From positions 87,361-151,360 of the forward strand of contig NZ_QWLJ01000010.1 in the NCBI RefSeq assembly GCF_009917385.1: a stretch of DNA of 64,000 bases. Direction: 5' to 3'. The DNA comes from Roseburia sp. 1XD42-34 (GTDB lineage: Bacteria; Bacillota; Bacilli; Bacillales; Amphibacillaceae). The notes under the pieces are model-generated. The model worked only from the letters and a program-made list of their open reading frames with translations. It was not told where the DNA came from and searched no databases. Shown here piece by piece: positions 47,194-55,734 of this stretch (position 1 is the stretch's first letter; each line of letters opens with the position of its first letter). A program made the position numbers and the translations under genes.

Positions 47194-48563
47194 TGGATAC
47201 GCAAGAAAAACAACGCATTCAGTCCGCCTTTCAAGAGAAAATGGATTACGATGAATTAATGAACTGTACTCGTTGTGGCTTTTGTCTTCCGAGTTGCCCG
47301 ACATATGTTGAAACAGGTAGAAATGAAGTGCATTCACCTCGGGGGCGCATTGCCTTAATGAAAGGGGTAGTGGATGGTGTTATAGAGCCAAGTGAAGAAG
47401 TAAAGGAATCGATTGACTTGTGTCTTGGATGCCGAGCTTGTGAACCAGTTTGTCCTTCTGGTGTCCATTTTGGCCGATTACTGGAACAAGCAAGAGATGC
47501 TATTTATCAAAGTAAAAAACCTACATTGCCTGAAAAAGTCATGAAAGGAATCTTCCTGAAAAATATATTTCCACAGCAAACCCGAATGATTGGTCTTACT
47601 GGATTACTTAGCTTTTATCAGCGCTCTGGCGCACAAAAGCTTGCGCAAGCTACGGGAGTCATGAAGCTTTTCCCTGAAACGATGCGAACAATGGAAAAGG
47701 TTCTTCCGACTGTTCCCAAGCGGGCTGAAATGAAGGAACGCCCACGCCACTTACAGCCGTTACATACAACCCGTAAAAAGAAGGTCGCATTTTTTTCTGG
47801 TTGCTTAATGGATACGATGTTTATGAAAACGAACGATGCAACGATCAAGTTGTTGCAATATGCGGGCTGTGAAATTGTCGTGCCAGAAACGCAAGCATGC
47901 TGTGGAGCATTACATGGGCACAGTGGTGAACTGGAGCAAGCAAGAGAAATGGCTAAGCGCAATATTGTAGCCTTTGAAGCGTCGGAAGTGGATTATATTA
48001 TAACGAATGCTGGTGGATGTGGTGCTTTTCTAGTTGAATATGCACATCTTTTAAAAAATGATCCGGATTGGCATGAACGGGCAGAAGGTTTTTGTGCAAA
48101 AATTAAAGATATTACGCGGATATTAGTGGAATTGGACTTTCATAAACAACCACTGTCTTTACCAGAGCAAATTGTTACGTATCAAGACTCCTGCCATTTG
48201 AAAAATGGGCAAAAAACGTTTATGGAGCCAAGACAATTATTGGAGTCGATTTCTGGTGTACAGTATGTTGAAATGACCGATGCTAGTCGCTGTTGCGGCT
48301 CAGCTGGAATTTATAATATTGTCCAGTCGAAAATGTCGATGCAAATTTTAGACTATAAAATGGAGCAAGCTATGAAAACAAATGCCAAAACAATTGTAAC
48401 TGCAAATCCGGGTTGCTTGCTGCAAACGAAGCTCGGAATTGAAAGAGAAGGCTTATCTAAGGACATGGATGCCGTCCATATTGTCGACTTTTTACTGGCG
48501 GCTTTTGAACGAGCAAATGATAATAAGCAGGTAGCTGAGCAAGTTGCTGCTGCTCAAATATAG
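47193..48563 (+). CDS. glcF: Glycolate oxidase iron-sulfur subunit
   Basis: 456-aa electron-transfer subunit with two [4Fe-4S] motifs, CTRCGFCLPSCPTY and CLGCRACEPVCPSG in the first 90 residues, and two C-terminal CCG modules (CCGALHGHSGE and CCGSAGIYNI). It receives electrons from GlcD and passes them to the quinone pool. Start ATG 47193 overlaps the glcD stop by one base. No glcE gene is present, as in B. subtilis ysfCD, so a two-subunit enzyme is expected. A terminator follows. Confidence 0.94.
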   Translation: MDTQEKQRIQSAFQEKMDYDELMNCTRCGFCLPSCPTYVETGRNEVHSPRGRIALMKGVVDGVIEPSEEVKESIDLCLGCRACEPVCPSGVHFGRLLEQARDAIYQSKKPTLPEKVMKGIFLKNIFPQQTRMIGLTGLLSFYQRSGAQKLAQATGVMKLFPETMRTMEKVLPTVPKRAEMKERPRHLQPLHTTRKKKVAFFSGCLMDTMFMKTNDATIKLLQYAGCEIVVPETQACCGALHGHSGELEQAREMAKRNIVAFEASEVDYIITNAGGCGAFLVEYAHLLKNDPDWHERAEGFCAKIKDITRILVELDFHKQPLSLPEQIVTYQDSCHLKNGQKTFMEPRQLLESISGVQYVEMTDASRCCGSAGIYNIVQSKMSMQILDYKMEQAMKTNAKTIVTANPGCLLQTKLGIEREGLSKDMDAVHIVDFLLAAFERANDNKQVAEQVAAAQI

Positions 48564-48625
48564 AGTACAAAAGTTGTTTTCACATCATTTAAACGCAAGA
48601 TTAAACTCAAATAAGTGAAAGCGAA

Positions 48626-48656
48626 GACCGTAGCGCTCATGCTGCGGTCCTTTTTG
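48626..48656 (+). terminator. Terminator of glcDF
   Basis: GACCGTAGC pairs with GCTGCGGTC around GCTCAT, followed by CTTTTTG. Confidence 0.82.
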
Positions 48657-48660
48657 AGGA

Positions 48661-48862
48661 GATAAGAAAGTATAAAAATTTTGGCATTGGGATACCGATA
48701 AAACGGAATAGCCACGTCTGGCTTAAGCGCCCAGCAACTAGGCAACTTCACGAATCGCCCTACGATAAGTCATCATTGGTTCGTATCCTTACCAAGATTC
48801 CTATATCTTAGTTGATCCGCTCTAGTCGCTACGTTACTAAACGGGCGATTTCGTCTTTGTGC
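48661..48862 (+). repeat. Family A repeat, copy 11 (middle missing)
   Basis: Subtype 1 head and tail without the middle module, like copy 2. The tail hairpin is GGGCGATTTCGTCTT in place of GGGCGCTCTGCGCC: both strands of the stem changed, keeping pairing. Confidence 0.8.
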
Positions 48863-49043
48863 TTAGTGAATACGTAAGACTCATACTAGGATAGTACTTA
48901 TGAGATGGTATTTAACTCCAACAGCTAGTCAACTACTAACGCTATGTTAATATTATCATTTAAATTTATAAGTATAGGCATAGCTTGATAGGAACGTTCG
49001 TTTGCTTATTGAGCGGTATAAAAGAGTGATCTATTTTCTATTG

Positions 49044-49072
49044 TTGACAAAATACCTGACAGGGTATATTAT
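49044..49072 (+). promoter_or_regulatory. CstR-type operator inside the cstR promoter
   Basis: TTGACA (49044-49049), a 17-base spacer and TATTAT (49067-49072) form a promoter. The spacer contains ATACCTGACAGGGTAT (49052-49067), a five-base inverted repeat with a six-base centre, typical of CsoR/CstR operators. Bound repressor would block RNA polymerase. Its near copy sits upstream of the persulfide dioxygenase gene. Confidence 0.8.
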
Positions 49073-49248
49073 GGAGTAGGAATCATGAAGAAAACTACTC
49101 TACCCATCGCATCACGTTCTATTAAACGGAAATGTCATATTTGATTTCAGGTTATAAGTGCTTGTTGATGTTTCAAATTTTAATCTAGGCGATTATATTT
49201 GTGAAACAAAAAAACCCTCAGCTAAATGAAAGAAAGGAGTTAGTAGTC

Positions 49249-49503
49249 ATGAAATATGATACAAAAGTGAAAAACCGGATGAAACGGATTGAAGGCCAAA
49301 TCAAAGGGATTATCAAGATGATGGAAGAAGAGAAAGATTGTAAAGATGTCGTGATGCAATTATCAGCAGTGAAAAGTGCCTTAGACAGAACTTCTGCTAT
49401 TGTGGTCAGTAAAAACTTGGAAGCTTGTATTCGCCAGGCAGATGATAAGGACGCAGAACCATTAATTAATGAAGCAGTGAATCTGCTTGTCAAAAGCAGA
49501 TAA
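49249..49503 (+). CDS. cstR: CstR persulfide-sensing repressor
   Basis: 84-aa four-helix repressor of the CsoR family. It keeps Cys31 and Cys60, the pair that forms a di/trisulfide in CstR, but has Asn56 where copper-sensing CsoR has His, so copper binding is unlikely and sulfide/persulfide sensing is expected. ATG 49249 follows AAAGGAG. It leads a cluster of sulfurtransferase genes and probably represses it at the two inverted-repeat operators. YrkD of B. subtilis is the likely relative. Confidence 0.9.
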   Translation: MKYDTKVKNRMKRIEGQIKGIIKMMEEEKDCKDVVMQLSAVKSALDRTSAIVVSKNLEACIRQADDKDAEPLINEAVNLLVKSR

Positions 49504-49645
49504 GCATAACGTTAGACAAAGGGAAAAGTAGACTGGTATAGTAATGGCTGCCTTTCAATAAGCTCGATAGTTTATGTTTACACGAATTCAAACCTTTTTG
49601 TCCCATGTCAAATACCCCCGCCCCTATTTGGAAGGAGAGAAGCGT

Positions 49646-50005
49646 ATGGAAATGATCCAATGGGTAATTATTGCTATAGCTATTATCTTTATCATTCGCA
49701 AATTTATGCCCGTAAAAGGCATTATCCAAATGACACCGCAAGAGGTGAAAAAGAAGCTAAAAGATAAACAAGTCCAATTTATTGATGTTCGGACGCCCCA
49801 AGAGTATAATTCGAAGTATCAAAAACCATTCGAAAATATACCATTGCCAGTACTTGCAAAACGAACCAGCCATTTAGACAAACAAAAAGAAGTTGTGATT
49901 ATTTGTCAAAGTGGCATGCGTAGTATGCGTGCAGCGAAAATATTAAAGAAACAAGGCTTTGAAAAAATTATTAATGTAAAAGGCGGCATGGGCGCCTGGG
50001 TATGA
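49646..50005 (+). CDS. Membrane-anchored rhodanese
   Basis: Single-domain sulfurtransferase with an N-terminal membrane helix (residues 5-22) and a cytoplasmic rhodanese domain. FIDVRTPQEYNS, then catalytic Cys87 in IICQSGMRSMRAA and NVKGGMGAWV. The Cys takes sulfane sulfur as a persulfide. ATG 49646 is eight bases after AAGGAG. It lies 142 nt after cstR. Confidence 0.9.
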   Translation: MEMIQWVIIAIAIIFIIRKFMPVKGIIQMTPQEVKKKLKDKQVQFIDVRTPQEYNSKYQKPFENIPLPVLAKRTSHLDKQKEVVIICQSGMRSMRAAKILKKQGFEKIINVKGGMGAWV

Positions 50006-50044
50006 TAGATACATGCTGCCTCTGACCTATAAAGGAGCCATAAT

Positions 50045-50377
50045 ATGGAACTGTTATTAATTGGGATAGTCGCTATTGTTTTATCTGTTCTATATAAAAG
50101 ATATATCCCAGTACGGGGAGTTAGAAGTATAGAAAAAGACAAACTTATCGCCCATAGTAATCATGCTGTGTTAGTGGACTTAAGGGATTATAATACTTCC
50201 TATAAAGACAAGTTCGAACAAGCCTTATGTTTACCACTAGCATATTTAAACCGACATTATCAGGATATTCCTAATTGTTCAGTTATTCTAGTTGCCTCAA
50301 ACAACGTAGAAAAAAATATAGCAAGTCGATTTTTACGGAATAAAGGATTTTCTGTGAAGGGGTATTATTTTATGTAA
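50045..50377 (+). CDS. Membrane-anchored degenerate rhodanese (no catalytic Cys)
   Basis: 110-residue paralogue of the preceding gene: membrane helix at 3-19, then VLVDLRDYNTSYKDKF where IDVR-type sequence would be. The active loop reads VASNNVEKN in place of CQSGMRSMR, so catalytic Cys is Ala84. It also ends at KGYYFM without the GGMxAW strand. It looks intact, with AAGGAG before ATG 50045, so it may be a regulatory or partner protein and not simply debris. Confidence 0.75.
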   Translation: MELLLIGIVAIVLSVLYKRYIPVRGVRSIEKDKLIAHSNHAVLVDLRDYNTSYKDKFEQALCLPLAYLNRHYQDIPNCSVILVASNNVEKNIASRFLRNKGFSVKGYYFM

Positions 50378-50498
50378 TGTGACATATCAAGAATGTCTAT
50401 AATTAACAAGACGGCTGCCTTAAGAGCAGCAGCTCATCAAATGAGCCCATGTGCTCGAAGTAATGCTATTTATAAAAAATTATACTGGAAATTTACAG

Positions 50499-50528
50499 TT
50501 GACAAATAATTTATTGTTAAATTATGAT
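50499..50528 (+). promoter_or_regulatory. Promoter upstream of the first DsrE-like gene
   Basis: TTGACA (50499-50504), an 18-base spacer and TATGAT (50523-50528). Just downstream AATACCCTTACACCTATA may be a degenerate CstR site, but the symmetry is poor. Confidence 0.5.
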
Positions 50529-50611
50529 AATAGTAATATGGATCTATCGCTTATTTTTTAACTTCACATAATACCCTTACACCTATAAGTATACAAGAGA
50601 GGAGATTATAA

Positions 50612-51091
50612 ATGCCAGTAAAAAAGAGAACAACCATTATCTTATTTAGTGGAGAATACGATAAAGCAATGGCTGCCTATATTATTGCAAATGGGGCTGC
50701 TGCTTATGACCACGAAGTAACCATCTTTCATACGTTTTGGGGCTTGAACGCATTACGTAAAGACAATCAAGTTCCTCTGAAAAAAGGCTTTATGGAAAAA
50801 ATGTTTGGAAAAATGATGCCCCGAGGTGCAGATAAAATGGGCTTATCCAAGATGAATTATCTAGGCATGGGACCAAAAATGATTAAACAGGTAATGAAAA
50901 AACATAATGCCATGCCGTTACCAGATTTAATTTCTATGGCACAGGAGCAGGATGTGAAGTTACTTGCTTGTACAATGACAATGGATTTATTAGGACTGCA
51001 AAAGGAAGAATTACTGGATAATATTGAATATGGTGGCGTCGGAGCATATGTAGGGGATTCTGAAGATGCAAATATTACGTTATTTGTCTAA
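50612..51091 (+). CDS. DsrE2/YrkE-like sulfur-carrier protein
   Basis: 159-aa protein of the DsrE/DsrF-like fold. TIILFSGEYDKAMAAYIIANG starts the fold, TIFHTFWGLNAL follows, a charged insert is near residues 55-85, and VKLLACTMTMDLLG holds the probable persulfide-carrying Cys. GAGAGGAG precedes ATG 50612. It would hand sulfane sulfur between rhodanese and TusA partners in the cytoplasm. Like YrkE of B. subtilis, it starts the second part of the cluster. Confidence 0.87.
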   Translation: MPVKKRTTIILFSGEYDKAMAAYIIANGAAAYDHEVTIFHTFWGLNALRKDNQVPLKKGFMEKMFGKMMPRGADKMGLSKMNYLGMGPKMIKQVMKKHNAMPLPDLISMAQEQDVKLLACTMTMDLLGLQKEELLDNIEYGGVGAYVGDSEDANITLFV

Positions 51092-51152
51092 TAGTTATAT
51101 ACGGATTTTTATATAGTTATTGCAAGAGCTAAAACATCATGGAGGGATAAAA

Positions 51153-51452
51153 ATGAAGGAAATTACCACGGAAGAATTAATGGAAAAATATAAACAGGAT
51201 AAACAGATTAATATTATTGATGTTCGTGAGGATGATGAAGTAGCGTTAGGAAAAATTCCTGGAGCGCGTCACATTCCATTAGGCGAAGTAGAAAATCGTG
51301 TAACGGAATTAAATAAACAAGAACATTATTATATGATTTGTCGTTCTGGTGGCAGAAGTGCAACGGCATGTGAGGTTTTAGCTAAACATAACATTGATTG
51401 CACAAACGTGGCTGGTGGCATGCTGGCATGGGATGCTGAAGTAGAAAAGTAA
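51153..51452 (+). CDS. Rhodanese
   Basis: Soluble 99-aa single-domain rhodanese: NIIDVREDDEVALGKIPGA, catalytic Cys63 in MICRSGGRSA and VAGGMLAWD. GGAGGG is six bases from ATG 51153. It is followed after 12 nt by the TusA-rhodanese fusion, and the two catalytic domains are similar, so it may be a duplicate of that domain. Confidence 0.9.
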   Translation: MKEITTEELMEKYKQDKQINIIDVREDDEVALGKIPGARHIPLGEVENRVTELNKQEHYYMICRSGGRSATACEVLAKHNIDCTNVAGGMLAWDAEVEK

Positions 51453-51464
51453 GGGGGAATAAAG

Positions 51465-52037
51465 GTGAATATTACAGCTAATGAAGTATTGGATGCAAAA
51501 GGACTATCATGTCCAATGCCAATTGTAAAAACAAAAAAAGCAATCAGTAATTTAAAAGCAGGAGAAGTGATTGAAGTGCAAGCTACAGATCAAGGCTCTA
51601 CTGCAGATATAAAAGCTTGGTCTGAAAGTACAGGACACCAGTATATAGGTACGGTAGAAGATGGAGATGTTCTGAAGCACTATATCCGTGTGGCAAGTGA
51701 GGCAGAAAAAAAAGATGAGATAAAACACGAGACCGTAATCGATGTAACTGAATTACGTGCAAAAGTAGATGGAAAAGAAGCAATCTCGATACTTGATGTT
51801 CGGGAGCCAGCGGAATTTGCTTTTGGTCATATTCCAGGTGCGACCAATATCCCTTTAGGTGAACTGCAAACAAGTATAGACGAATTAAATAAACAGGATG
51901 AATTATATGTTATCTGCCGTACAGGTAGTCGTAGTGATTTAGCTGCACAAAAATTGACTGAACAAGGATTTAAACATGTAATCAACGTTGTTCCCGGGAT
52001 GACAGAGTGGGAAGGACCGCTTAATCACGATAATTAA
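51465..52037 (+). CDS. yrkF: TusA-rhodanese fusion (YrkF-like)
   Basis: 190-aa protein with a TusA domain (1-75) joined to rhodanese (90-190). TusA has Cys16 in LSCPMPIVKTKKAI; the rhodanese has SILDVREPAEFAFGHIPGA and Cys151 in VICRTGSRSDLA. Having both active cysteines on one chain allows sulfur to be passed internally. GTG 51465 follows AAGGGGG-type sequence. Same domain order as YrkF of B. subtilis; in staphylococcal CstA similar domains are also fused. Confidence 0.92.
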   Translation: MNITANEVLDAKGLSCPMPIVKTKKAISNLKAGEVIEVQATDQGSTADIKAWSESTGHQYIGTVEDGDVLKHYIRVASEAEKKDEIKHETVIDVTELRAKVDGKEAISILDVREPAEFAFGHIPGATNIPLGELQTSIDELNKQDELYVICRTGSRSDLAAQKLTEQGFKHVINVVPGMTEWEGPLNHDN

Positions 52038-52054
52038 TCAAGGAGGTATGAAGA

Positions 52055-52453
52055 GTGGCAACTACAAAAGTAGCGATCATTGCATCAAATGGGGGTTTAT
52101 TTGATGCGTATAAAGTATTTAATCTGGCAACTGCAGCTGCTGCATCTGATGCTGAAGTAGGTATTTTTTTCACGTTTGAAGGTTTAAACTTAATTCATAA
52201 AGAATCACATAAAAACCTGCCACTGCCTGAGGGAAAAGAACATTTTGCATCAGGATTTAAGCAAGCAAACGCTCCTTCCATTGAGGAGTTACTAACTATC
52301 GCACAAGAGTTGGATGTGAAAATGTTAGCATGCCAAATGACCATGGATGTTTTGAAATTGGAAAAAGATCAATTTATCGATGGTATTGAAGTGGCTGGAG
52401 CAGCATCCTTCATTGAATATGCCAAAGATGCAAGTATGACATTAACATTCTAA
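52055..52453 (+). CDS. DsrE-family protein
   Basis: 132-aa DsrE/F-like protein: VAIIASNGGLFDAYKVFNLA, GIFFTFEGLNLIHKE and VKMLACQMTMDVLKLE, the last with the presumed sulfur-carrying Cys. AAGGAGG precedes GTG 52055, 17 nt after the fusion gene. Shorter than the DsrE2-like protein upstream and missing its charged insert. A cytoplasmic sulfur relay partner is inferred. Confidence 0.85.
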   Translation: MATTKVAIIASNGGLFDAYKVFNLATAAAASDAEVGIFFTFEGLNLIHKESHKNLPLPEGKEHFASGFKQANAPSIEELLTIAQELDVKMLACQMTMDVLKLEKDQFIDGIEVAGAASFIEYAKDASMTLTF

Positions 52454-52583
52454 TAGGCATAAGGTCGGGAAAACTTATATTTAAGCTAATATGATGGAAA
52501 AACATGACTAGCAAATTGTTCAGATTTAGTAAAGTTTTAACAAAAGTGATTTGACGAGTAAAGTGGTTACATTTTATTCCGTA

Positions 52584-52755
52584 TATAAGGATTCCCACTT
52601 TAGGAGTTGGATTATTCGTACAGCACAAGTCTAAGTGGGAGATAGCAGCACCTAAATGCCCGATTTACTGAGAGGTCTTTAGGTCTATACCATTACGGTA
52701 CTAACAATGATTGAAGAATGAATGAAAGCACCCGCTGATGGAAGATTCATTTTAT
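52584..52755 (+). ncRNA. Family B element, copy B3
   Basis: ATAAGGATTCCCACTTTAGG, ACAAGTCTAAGTGGGAGATA, GCAGCACCTAAATGCCCGAT, GGTCTTTAGGTC, then CATTACGGTACTAACAATG and GCTGATGGAAGATTCATTTT. The ACCTAAA/TTTAGGT stem is intact and the apical stem is different but still pairs (CATT/AATG). It lies between the DsrE-like and tusA genes of the sulfur cluster. Confidence 0.6.
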
Positions 52756-52877
52756 AGGATAATACCAAATTGTAGCCCGACTAAACTCGGACAGAAAAAT
52801 ATTAGAAATTCCTGTTAACAATAAAATTACAATAAAATGGAACCGACATATGGTTTGGATAATTTAAGGAGGATATA

Positions 52878-53108
52878 ATGATGGAAGCAGTAAAAGTATT
52901 AGATGCAAAAGGGTTGGCATGTCCAATGCCAGTAGTGAGAACAAAAAAGGCAATTGAAGAAATAAACTCTGGAGAGGTTTTAGAGGTGCATACGACAGAT
53001 CAAGGTTCGAAAAGTGATTTAACGGCATGGGCTAAGTCTGGTGGGCATGAATTAGTAAAAGAAACTGAAGAAGGAGACGTATTTAAGTTTTGGATTAAGA
53101 AGGCGTAA
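52878..53108 (+). CDS. TusA-family sulfur carrier
   Basis: 76-aa sulfur-carrier protein similar to YrkI. VLDAKGLACPMPVVRTKKAI carries the invariant Cys15 in CPMP; EVLEVHTTDQGSKSDLTAWA and DVFKFWIKKA complete the two-layer fold. AAGGAGG precedes ATG 52878. It is flanked on both sides by family B elements, which separate it from its neighbours, so it may be transcribed separately. Confidence 0.92.
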   Translation: MMEAVKVLDAKGLACPMPVVRTKKAIEEINSGEVLEVHTTDQGSKSDLTAWAKSGGHELVKETEEGDVFKFWIKKA

Positions 53109-53140
53109 TAACTTTTCCGGGTTCTACCCCGGAAAGTTAT
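53108..53140 (+). terminator. Hairpin after tusA
   Basis: ATAACTTTTCCGGG pairs with CCCGGAAAGTTAT around TTCTAC. Strong stem, no T run; it may mark the transcript end or block exonucleases. Confidence 0.5.
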
Positions 53141-53281
53141 ACCAACAGAAACAGATTCAAAGAACGCTTTAAATATTGCATGACATACTCACCACTACGA
53201 ATAGGATATATACTAATCAGAATAGCGGTATATCTGTAAAAAATGCGTTATACAATTTGTTTAAATACAAAGTAACCACAC

Positions 53282-53434
53282 GATCGTTGGAGTTGGATGG
53301 TCTGGCAACAAGTCAAAGTAGGAGATAAAATCCTTAAATGACCATTCCATAAGAGGCTTTTAGGTCCTCTCATTCGGTTGCTAACATTAAGTGGGAGTTG
53401 AATAAGATATAGTATTGATGGAAGATTTATTTTA
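53282..53434 (+). ncRNA. Family B element, copy B4
   Basis: CGTTGGAGTTGGATGG, ACAAGTCAAAGTAGGAGATA, AAATCCTTAAATGACCA, GGCTTTTAGGTCC, GGTTGCTAACATT and TTGATGGAAGATTTATTTTA follow B1-B3 in order. One mismatch is present in the main stem. It is the second element beside tusA. Confidence 0.55.
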
Positions 53435-53562
53435 ATATAAGCATCTTTTTTAATAAATTTCTATTATGAATAAAGCGATAAAAAAGCATAAGTTTAAAAC
53501 CACGTTTTTAATAAACGGGGTTTTCTGGAAGCATATGCTCTTACAAAGGAGGGATATAACGT

Positions 53563-54342
53563 ATGAGTATAGAATTTTTTATCATTATCTTTATTATTGG
53601 CTTTGTAGGCTCGTTTATTTCAGGTATGGTGGGTATCGGGGGTTCTATTATAAAATACCCAATGCTATTATATATTCCTCCTTTGCTTGGATTTGCCGCC
53701 TTTAGTGCACATGAAGTATCTGGGATTAGTGCTGTTCAAGTGTTCTTTGCTACAATCGGAGGGGTATGGGCCTATCGTAAAGGTGGGTATTTAAACAAAG
53801 ATTTAATCCTATATATGGGGGTTAGTATTTTAATAGGTGGTTTAATCGGGGGCTATGGTTCGAATTTGTTGTCAGAATCTGCAATTAATATTGTGTATGC
53901 TGTTTTAGCTACGGTTGCAGTAATCATGATGTTTATGCCTAAATCAAATGATAATCAAGAAAATTTGACTGATGTGACGTTTAATAAATCCGTTGCTGCT
54001 GGATTATCTTTTATTGTAGGGATTGCAGCTGGGATTGTAGGTGCTGCAGGAGCCTTTATACTAGTACCTATTATGATTATTGTCTTAAAAATACCGACAA
54101 GGGTAACCATTGCAAGTTCTTTGGCCATTACGTTTATTTCTTCTATTGGGTCAACGATTGGAAAAGTAGTAACAGGACAGGTATTGCTCATTCCGGCTAT
54201 TGTAATGATTGTCGCAAGTTTAATTGCTTCACCTATTGGAGCTGAAGTTGGAAAACGTGTGAATACAAAACTGTTACAATCCATACTCGCATTTTTAATT
54301 CTGGCTACAGCTATTAAAATTTGGTGGGATTTACTTGTTTAA
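53563..54342 (+). CDS. yrkJ: TauE/SafE-family sulfite or sulfur-compound permease
   Basis: 259-residue membrane protein with eight helices in two repeats: [20 protein letters not shown] and later [19 protein letters not shown], the duplicated signature of TauE/SafE. It probably exports sulfite, thiosulfate or a related anion formed during persulfide detoxification. AAGGAGGG precedes ATG 53563. A hairpin with TTTT (53497-53528) just before the ribosome site may be an upstream terminator. Corresponds to YrkJ. Confidence 0.9.
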   Translation: MSIEFFIIIFIIGFVGSFISGMVGIGGSIIKYPMLLYIPPLLGFAAFSAHEVSGISAVQVFFATIGGVWAYRKGGYLNKDLILYMGVSILIGGLIGGYGSNLLSESAINIVYAVLATVAVIMMFMPKSNDNQENLTDVTFNKSVAAGLSFIVGIAAGIVGAAGAFILVPIMIIVLKIPTRVTIASSLAITFISSIGSTIGKVVTGQVLLIPAIVMIVASLIASPIGAEVGKRVNTKLLQSILAFLILATAIKIWWDLLV

Positions 54343-54452
54343 AACATCTATTATGATAACAGGATAAATGTTAAAGAATGTTTTCTCGGGTTACGATGGT
54401 CATGGAATGTATCTAAAGAGAATATGAAACAGGGTATTTTTTTACATTAAAT

Positions 54453-54470
54453 AATACCTATTCGGGTATT
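54453..54470 (+). promoter_or_regulatory. Second CstR-type operator
   Basis: AATACCTATTCGGGTATT is a perfect six-base inverted repeat with a six-base centre, matching the 49052-49067 site in arms and spacing. It is about 95 nt before the persulfide dioxygenase gene. An extra half-site, AGGGTATT, lies at about 54431-54438. Confidence 0.8.
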
Positions 54471-54562
54471 TATCTGGTCGCATGATTGGTTATCTAAATG
54501 AATCGAAACACCTAGCTTCTACTGATTATGGATAAAATACAATGTTTAATGGAGGAATGAAA

Positions 54563-55690
54563 ATGTCTTTTAAAGCAATGAAGTCTCAAGTATTGGCAAG
54601 AAAAGTTATTCAAAAGGAAGAATTATTTATTTTAGATGTTCGTAATAATAGTGACTTTGAAGATTGGAAAATAGAAGGGGAAAACTTTTCCTATCTAAAC
54701 GTTCCTTATTTTGATCTTATTGACGGTGTAGAAGATATTTTAGATAAACTGCCCACGGATAAAGATATTTTAGTTGTTTGTGCAAAAGAAGGCTCTTCGG
54801 TGATGGTTGCTGAAATGCTGTCCGAACAAGGATTAAATGTTTTCTATTTAGAAGGTGGCATGAAAGCTTGGAGCGAATATATGGAGCCGGTTAAAGTTGG
54901 AGATTTAAGCAATGGGGGCGAACTGTACCAATTTGTTCGTTTAGGAAAAGGTTGCTTATCTTATATGGTTATTTCTAATGGAGAAGCTGCAGTTATTGAT
55001 CCAACTCGAATGATAGAGGTTTTCACTAGGTTTGCGCAGGAGCTAGGAGTAACGATTAAACATGTATTAGACACACATTTACATGCTGATCACATTTCTG
55101 GGGGAAGAACGATCGCAAAAGAAACCGGAGCTACGTATTGGCTGCCACCTAAAGATGCTGAAGAAGTTGTATTTGACTATCAACCATTAGAGGATGGAGA
55201 AGAAATAAAAATTGGACATACGACTATAAATATCCATGCTTTATACAGCCCGGGGCATACCATTGGATCTACTTCCTTTGTTGTAGATGAAAAATATTTA
55301 TTAACTGGAGATATTTTATTTATTGATTCTATAGGAAGACCCGATTTAGCTGGACTTGCAGAAGACTGGGTAGGAGACCTTCGGGAAACGCTATATCATC
55401 GCTACCGTGAATTGTCCGATGAGTTAATTGTTCTTCCAGCTCACTATATGATTATTGAAGAACTGAATGACGATGGTACAGTTGCTGAAAAGCTTGGCAA
55501 ATTATTTGCCGAGAACCACGGTTTAAATATTGAAAGTGAAGTTGAATTCAGAAAAATGGTGACCGAAAATTTACCGCCTCAACCAAACGCATATCAGGAA
55601 ATTCGTCAAACTAATATGGGTAAAAATAAACCTGACGAAGAAAAACAGCGTGAGATGGAGATTGGTCCAAATCGCTGTGCAGTCAGATAA
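54563..55690 (+). CDS. yrkH: Rhodanese-metallo-beta-lactamase persulfide dioxygenase (YrkH-like)
   Basis: 375-aa fusion. The N-terminal rhodanese (1-105) has [16 protein letters not shown] and Cys73 in VVCAKEGSS. The metallo-beta-lactamase domain (115-375) has the non-haem iron motif HLHADH at 172-177, [11 protein letters not shown] and [16 protein letters not shown]. Persulfide dioxygenases oxidise glutathione- or bacillithiol-type persulfide to sulfite. ATG 54563 is seven bases from GGAGG. The rhodanese is N-terminal here, the reverse of staphylococcal CstB as I recall it. A CstR operator is upstream. Confidence 0.93.
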   Translation: MSFKAMKSQVLARKVIQKEELFILDVRNNSDFEDWKIEGENFSYLNVPYFDLIDGVEDILDKLPTDKDILVVCAKEGSSVMVAEMLSEQGLNVFYLEGGMKAWSEYMEPVKVGDLSNGGELYQFVRLGKGCLSYMVISNGEAAVIDPTRMIEVFTRFAQELGVTIKHVLDTHLHADHISGGRTIAKETGATYWLPPKDAEEVVFDYQPLEDGEEIKIGHTTINIHALYSPGHTIGSTSFVVDEKYLLTGDILFIDSIGRPDLAGLAEDWVGDLRETLYHRYRELSDELIVLPAHYMIIEELNDDGTVAEKLGKLFAENHGLNIESEVEFRKMVTENLPPQPNAYQEIRQTNMGKNKPDEEKQREMEIGPNRCAVR

Positions 55691-55701
55691 ATAGTAACAT
55701 T

Positions 55702-55734
55702 AAACTGTCTCCATAATTTTGGGGCAGTTTTTTT
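55702..55734 (+). terminator. Terminator of the persulfide dioxygenase gene
   Basis: AAACTGTCTCC pairs with GGGGCAGTTT (one mismatch), followed by TTTTTTT. Confidence 0.82.

Noticed and set aside
50499..50522. FNR- or Rex-like operator at the DsrE promoter (TTGACAAATAATTTATTGTTAA)
   Set aside because: Symmetry is imperfect, and the sequence is explained by an AT-rich promoter.
50573..50592. Third CstR operator before the DsrE-like gene
   Set aside because: Only the AATACCC half is good; the other arm (CCTATA) does not match.
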